In this document: positions 59,220 through 64,000 of the stretch, in pieces
Layout: each line of letters opens with the position of its first letter
How positions within the stretch are numbered: the stretch's first letter is position 1
Source of the DNA: Zhengitettix transpicula
Lineage: Eukaryota; Arthropoda; Insecta; Orthoptera; Tetrigidae
Assembly (NCBI GenBank): GCA_037074705.1
Contig: CM073591.1
Span: forward strand, 31,910,587 to 31,974,586
Direction of reading: 5' to 3'
Length of the DNA stretch: 64,000 bases
Translations under genes and position numbers: made by a program
The notes under the pieces: model-generated
The model's input: the letters and a program-made list of their open reading frames with translations, nothing else
Database searches by the model: none
What the model was told of the DNA's origin: nothing

Positions 59220-60755
59220 AAGTTCAGTATAAAATGTAAAAAATTATATATTTACTATCTGTATGACTACATTCTACTTGGATGGCCAAATTGAACACAC
59301 ATATAAATAAAAATATGCATTTAAATACTACTTATATTTTGCGAGCACTCCGGAACTTTGTCTGTCTTATGCATCGTTTTCTCGTTTATTTCGGGGGAAA
59401 CTCTTCAAGAATTATTTAGCTTAATTGTGATTATCCATTGTTGTCAACCAGAAATCTGTTTATAAGATCCGTTAACCTGTTCAAACAATATATGTATGAG
59501 ACTAAGAGTATTATTCCTTTTAATTTGGTTCCTACCATCCCTTTGGATGCTTCAGCTGCTGCGATTTCTTGGAAATAAAATTCCTCACAGTCCTTAGATT
59601 TTCCATTCAACTGTCTTCACTCAGGAAATTCTCACGAAAGTTTCTGAGTGACATTAAAATTTTTTACTATTATCAGTAATTTGTCTATAAATTATTAACA
59701 CTACGATGTTGTGTTGTTAAAAACGGGTTAGGACCTCTATATTATCATAGTATTGTAGTGAACTAGAGACCTTGGAGAAAACCAAATTTTTCGTGATTGG
59801 TGTAAATGGAAAATCAAAGCAATATTTGGAAGATGTAAACTAGTTTCTGTTACTAATTGTAGAAGATGAGGACAGAAATTTTCATACATTTTGTTCAACC
59901 GCTACCATTTGTCAGAGATCAACCAATTACAGCGTCTGAAACGTAATGAGATTGTTACATCGTGTGACGAAACCATTCGTACCGCAATGTGACGCAAATA
60001 TTTACGACTTGCTGCACAGTCCAAATTTATTAAATAAATAATAAACATTTATTAATATAATGGAATGAGGGTTCAGTCATACAGAAATGAATCAAAAACC
60101 GTTTAAAGGTATTTAGTAATTACATATAACTCACAAGTTTAATCTAATTTAGCTCACTTAATGTCAGTAATTGCAATCTGTCTGATTCAAAGATAAATTA
60201 GTCACAGCCCGACAGATACTCCACGACCTTAATTAGTTCCAGGGAGTAACCGTTCTGGACTCGCACGCCTTTGTAGGTCACGAATACGCACTTTTTTCTT
60301 TTGAAATTTACCAAACCGTCATGAAGTTGTTGCTGGTGTACAGAAGTTGACCATCTTTCAGAGGAGCCTGTTTGACCAGAAAAAAAATGCAAACTTGTAT
60401 TTTATACATATTAAAACTTTCCCCAGTATCTTAAATATTCATTACAGTTTATTTAATTAAAATCTAAATTAAAATATGTAAGCAGATTTTAAATAACTAG
60501 TTACTTAAAAAATGTTTACTATTCATATATGTTTCAAATTTACTTTTTGGCCATCGTTCTCGTGTATGAAATTGATGACGCAAGGTAATTTCGTAATATA
60601 TAAAATTGAGCATAAACATGCTTTACGTTTTCATTAATGTACGCCATTTATATTAAATAATAGAGTTTAGACTTTTGTGTTCTTAAAATGTTTGTCGGAA
60701 TTGCCTATTAAATTATTTATTATCAGGCTGCGAATGACGTTTACCTTCACTTTAT
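59220..60755. other. AT-rich non-coding DNA
   Basis: Nothing recognised. Confidence 0.4.
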
Positions 60756-60762
60756 CTACATA

Positions 60763-62117
60763 CTAGCTGTGTGCCCGGCGTTGCCCCTGTACTTATTTAT
60801 ATAAACCCGAAAAAGTATTTAATTCTATATTAATCTATAGTGAAGAAGTGATTTAACCTAAATCTAAATGTCCGTACACACTTTCGACCGATAGTGCATT
60901 AATTGAACAACTGTAAAATACATTTAATTTTATTGCAACAATCCCATCAAACATACCTACGAATTTCTTCTTAAACATACTTCTTGAGTACTGAAGGATA
61001 TAATTGTCCCTTGGTCTTCAGACATTACGAAAGATTAAATTGATAAAATTCACAATGTAAAGAAATGGTCGACGTATTAAACTTAACTAACATGGCACGA
61101 AAATTAACTTACATTTTCCGCAAGGATCGTTAAGTATTTCGTATTGTTTCTTATTAACATTAGATGGAGTATTGCTGGACAAAATTATATTTTTTACTAG
61201 CTGGGTGCCCGGCGTTGCTCGTGTACTTATTTATATAAACTCGAAAAAGTATTTAATTGAATACTTAAATATATTCCTTGAGTATTTCAGGATATAATCG
61301 TCACTCAGTCTTCATACATTACGAAATATTACATTGATGAAATTGTTAGCTAGACTCACAACTAATACAGCGCGAAAATTAACTTACATTTTCCCCTAGG
61401 ATGGTAAAGTAATTCGTATTCTTTTTTATTATATAGATCGATGGAATATTTCTGTATAAAATTATACTTTTTATTTAAAAAAAATATTTCTGCTTTATTT
61501 CATTCCTAATAAAGGAGATATTTCCTTTGTTCGTTGCGTAGTAACGTCTTTCTCTCTCGTGACGTCATTGTCTCTTGTCGCGCAGTAATTTAATATTTAA
61601 TGATCACGGTTTTTAATTATAATTCTTTCCACATGTATGCTAGGCGTTTCTCACCCCCACAGTACCGTTTCTCGTATTTTGAAAAATATGTGTACCATTT
61701 TTTGTTGCAATCTATCCACGCTTTTAAATTTGTATAGAAATTAACGTAAATACATACATACATACATACAAATATACATCCTTTTTTATTATATAGATTG
61801 AATGAAAATATTTCTGCTTTATTTCATTACGAAAAATAAACTATTTCCTTTATTCGTCGCGTAGTAACGTCTCTCTCTGTCCCGGCGTCATGGTCTCTTG
61901 GCGTGCATTAATTTAACATAAAATTATCACGTTTTTAAATTATGTTTCTTTCCACATTTGTGCTATGGGTTTATCACCCCCACAGTACCGTTTGTCATGT
62001 TTTTAAGAATTTTTGTACCAATTTTTGTTGCAACTTGTCCACGCGTTTAAATCTGTATAGATATTAACGTAAATACATATATACATACAAATATACATCC
62101 TTTTTTTGTTATATAGA
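60763..62117 (-). mobile_element. Helitron-like family A element, interrupted by a second copy
   Basis: Plus-strand left end A|CTAGCTGTGTGCCCGGCG, right end TTGTTATATAGA|T, i.e. on the minus strand A|TC...CTAG|T. The sequence 60763-61196 continues at 61798-62117 (GAAAATATTTCTGCTTTATT), the interval being another complete copy. Without it the element is about 750 bp. Shared blocks include the CACCCCCACAGTACCGTTT segment near 61976 and the TACATACA tract. Confidence 0.65.
61197..61797 (-). mobile_element. Helitron-like family A element nested in another copy
   Basis: Left CTAG at 61197-61200 after A, right TATATAGA (61790-61797) before T, about 601 bp, in the same orientation as its host. Its contents match the 20.1-kb copy. 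The host has no target duplication around it, as expected of rolling-circle insertion. Confidence 0.68.
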
Positions 62118-62119
62118 TA

Positions 62120-62855
62120 TAAAAATTCATAATTGAATAAATTTATCTCAGCGGTGGAAATTACCAGAAAGCAGTTGTCTCTGATAACCATGGCGGCCAA
62201 GACCACATCTCAAGTGCAGGCAGGCTTCCCCCATTGTTGAAGTTACTCTGCGATTTTAATCTCTGTCGCACCGGCTCATCTTCTTGTAAGCCTTTCATCT
62301 CTCCGACAATCCGCTCGTGCCACTTCCCGAGGGACTCCAATGTCTAACTTCTCTCCTCGGAGGCTACAACCTTTCACTGTTGTTGCTCGATGAGATTTAA
62401 CATCCCTGCAGCAATGAAGTCTGGATCCCATTAAATATTGTAAGTTGAGTCGGCAATCCACTTGAGGATGAAACAGAGAGACAGAATTTAACTGCGTCGA
62501 AAAAAAATTAAAATGTGCAGTAGAAGAGCATTTTATGGAAAATATACTTACACATACTCATACAAAAATATGTATAATCAATTATTCTTCATCTGTCTTC
62601 AAGATCAAAATTTGTCAATTTTAACTATCTTTACCGAATAAAATAAAATTACTTTTAAATTCTTTTTTCGTGTCTATATATAAGGTAGGATGTGCCGTTT
62701 CGATGGTTTTAACGATTGAAATTTTTAGTAGTTGTTATACATAATATTGTTTCAGTAATTAATATGGTGCTGTGAGCTCAAGATTAATCTTTGTGCTGTC
62801 AAAGTTTCATTTATAAAAGGACATGTAATTTTAAGAAAACTGTGTAAAACAATTG
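62120..62855. other. Non-coding DNA
   Basis: Slightly GC-richer at 62180-62470, unassigned. Confidence 0.35.
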
Positions 62856-62865
62856 CCGAATTAAT

Positions 62866-63125
62866 AAGAAGAAAAATACCCTCGTATAGACAACAGAAGT
62901 GATGAAATAAATACCACACAACCTTGTTTCTTTCTTCAGGTGCTGTTGAGTTTGTCAAATGGATTATGCAGTTGTCTTGCTCTAGGCTCTTGTGTTGTTT
63001 TTTTTGGCATCTGAAGCAAGGAACAAGGTTTACAGAAACGCTTTTGTGGTATTTATATCATAACTTCTTTTGTCTGTATTTGGCTACTTATCTTGTTATT
63101 AATTTTCAAAACAGACGTATATTTT
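62866..63125. repeat. Inverted pair of Penelope-like 3' ends
   Basis: Left (minus) half: ACAGAAGTGATGAAATAAAT, ACCACACAA, CTTTCTTCAGGTGCTGTTGA. Right (plus) half: GCATCTGAAGCAAGGAACAA, ACAGAAACGC, TGTGGTATTTATATCATAAC, TTTTGTCTGTATTTGGCTAC. Both 3' ends point outward and the CTGAAG...GAAACG parts face the centre. Confidence 0.6.
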
Positions 63126-63129
63126 CCAT

Positions 63130-63560
63130 ATTGATATTCCCGAACTTAAGGTGTTTTGAGGAGTGTAACATCAGTATTCATAAATCCTAATAAATTAAAG
63201 TTACCGTCGATATTATGACATTTACCAGAGGATACTAACTGACCACATAATCGTTCCAGAACCGAATGCTAGAAACGAAACATTTGTATATAACGTTTTA
63301 TGTAACCTGTAATAAGAATTTCTCAAAGAAATTAATTGAATGGGTGATACAGAGGGAATGAAAGGACATTTTAACATGAGAGCTTATTAAGAGATAATGT
63401 TGAATAAATAATAATTGATGATCCTTCGAAAAGCACATAAATGCATCGCTTTCAAGAAAAAAATCACTATTAAGCTTTCTAAGCGGCTCGGAGTATCCTT
63501 TCCGCCAAAGTATACCAAGTCCATGTGAAAAAGAGAAGAAAAATAGACGTCTGTTTAGAA
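63130..63560. other. AT-rich non-coding DNA
   Basis: Nothing recognised. Confidence 0.35.
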
Positions 63561-63566
63561 AAAATT

Positions 63567-63780
63567 AATAATAAGAAAAAGAGATAAATACAGACCAAAG
63601 AAGTGATGATTTGAACACCACGACAAAGTTTCTGGAAACCTTGTGCCTTTCTTCAGGTGTTAAGAAAACAAAAAAAAAACACGAGAGTCTAGAGCGACAC
63701 ACCCGCAGAACACAGTTGACTAACTCAATCTTCTTTTGTCTGTATTTGGTTACTTTTTTTTATTATCAATGTGAAATAAT
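63567..63780. repeat. Inverted pair of Penelope-like 3' ends
   Basis: Minus half at 63567-63710, with ACCTGAAGAAAGGCACAAGG and CCAGAAACTTTGTCGTGG on the minus strand. A short plus half follows at 63731-63775 (TTCTTTTGTCTGTATTTGGT). It has the same outward layout as at 62.9 kb. Confidence 0.6.
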
Positions 63781-63869
63781 AAACCGACTGTCCCAATAGA
63801 AAACACATGTTGCAGTTTATAAAATTAAATTTCCCCATTTCCTCAGTAAGACTAAAATTTATTCAAGCA

Positions 63870-64000
63870 CTAGCTGGTTGCCTGGCGTTGCTCGTGTACT
63901 TATTTATATAAACTCGAAAAAGTATTTAATTGAATACTTAAATATATTCCTTGAGTATTTCAGGATATAATCGTCACTCAGTCTTCATACATTACGAAAT
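63870..64000 (-). mobile_element. Helitron-like family A element, cut by the window end
   Basis: A|CTAGCTGGTTGCCTGGCGTT then TATTTATATAAACTCG, nearly identical in the visible part to 61197-61330. It continues past the window. Confidence 0.65.

Noticed and set aside
1..64000. CRISPR arrays, bacterial operons or prophage.
   Set aside because: No spaced short repeats, no bacterial-type genes; the content is eukaryotic transposable elements.

Overview
This is an AT-rich eukaryotic window with no convincing host gene. It most resembles intergenic or intronic DNA of a large, repeat-laden arthropod genome, probably an insect. The evidence is a mariner of the kind typical of insects, several Penelope-like retroelement (PLE) remnants, Helitron-like repeats, Gypsy-type solo LTRs and long (AT)n tracts. 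No open frame exceeds 141 codons, and the longest is part of the mariner. The species cannot be named from what is visible.

Layout. 1-6.9 kb: a Helitron-like repeat family (B) and a Penelope-like remnant with a GIY-YIG endonuclease fragment at 6.33-6.63 kb. 7.75-7.86 kb: a near-perfect hairpin of PLE-type termini. 8.95-9.87 kb: a 920-bp solo LTR with a 4-bp target duplication. 11.27-12.53 kb: a complete-length but dead mariner with TIRs and a TA duplication, followed by another PLE terminal palindrome. 16.5-23.5, 32-33, 38-41, 45.4-49.1 and 57.3-57.8 kb: a GC-rich poly(A) retroposon family (here called GCR), about 17 copies at nine loci, mostly head-to-tail. 20.1, 33.1, 60.8-62.1 and 63.9 kb: Helitron-like family A (A|TC...CTAG|T ends), one inserted inside another. 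25.9, 27.6, 43.1 and 56.8 kb: further LTRs of the same broad group. 29.3-31.4 kb: a pair of long inverted repeats. 35.2-36.5 kb: a 667-bp tandem duplication carrying the C-terminal end of a LINE reverse transcriptase. 46.5 kb: a tRNA-like, SINE-like head. 60-64 kb: Helitrons and two more inverted PLE ends.

The most notable object is GCR. It has a poly(A) tail, variable 5' truncation and, at three loci, matching target-site duplications, so it was copied through RNA. Its consensus contains at least five hairpins, and seven of nine loci are head-to-tail arrays. It shows no coding capacity and no recognisable pol III boxes. It may be the 3' part of an unrecognised LINE or a structured non-autonomous retroposon. 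A second recurrent theme is PLE 3' ends arranged as inverted pairs with the hammerhead-like core in the centre and the 3' ends pointing outward.

All identities come from reading motifs and internal repeat comparison. No database search was possible, so family names are by motif and boundaries of old repeats are approximate.
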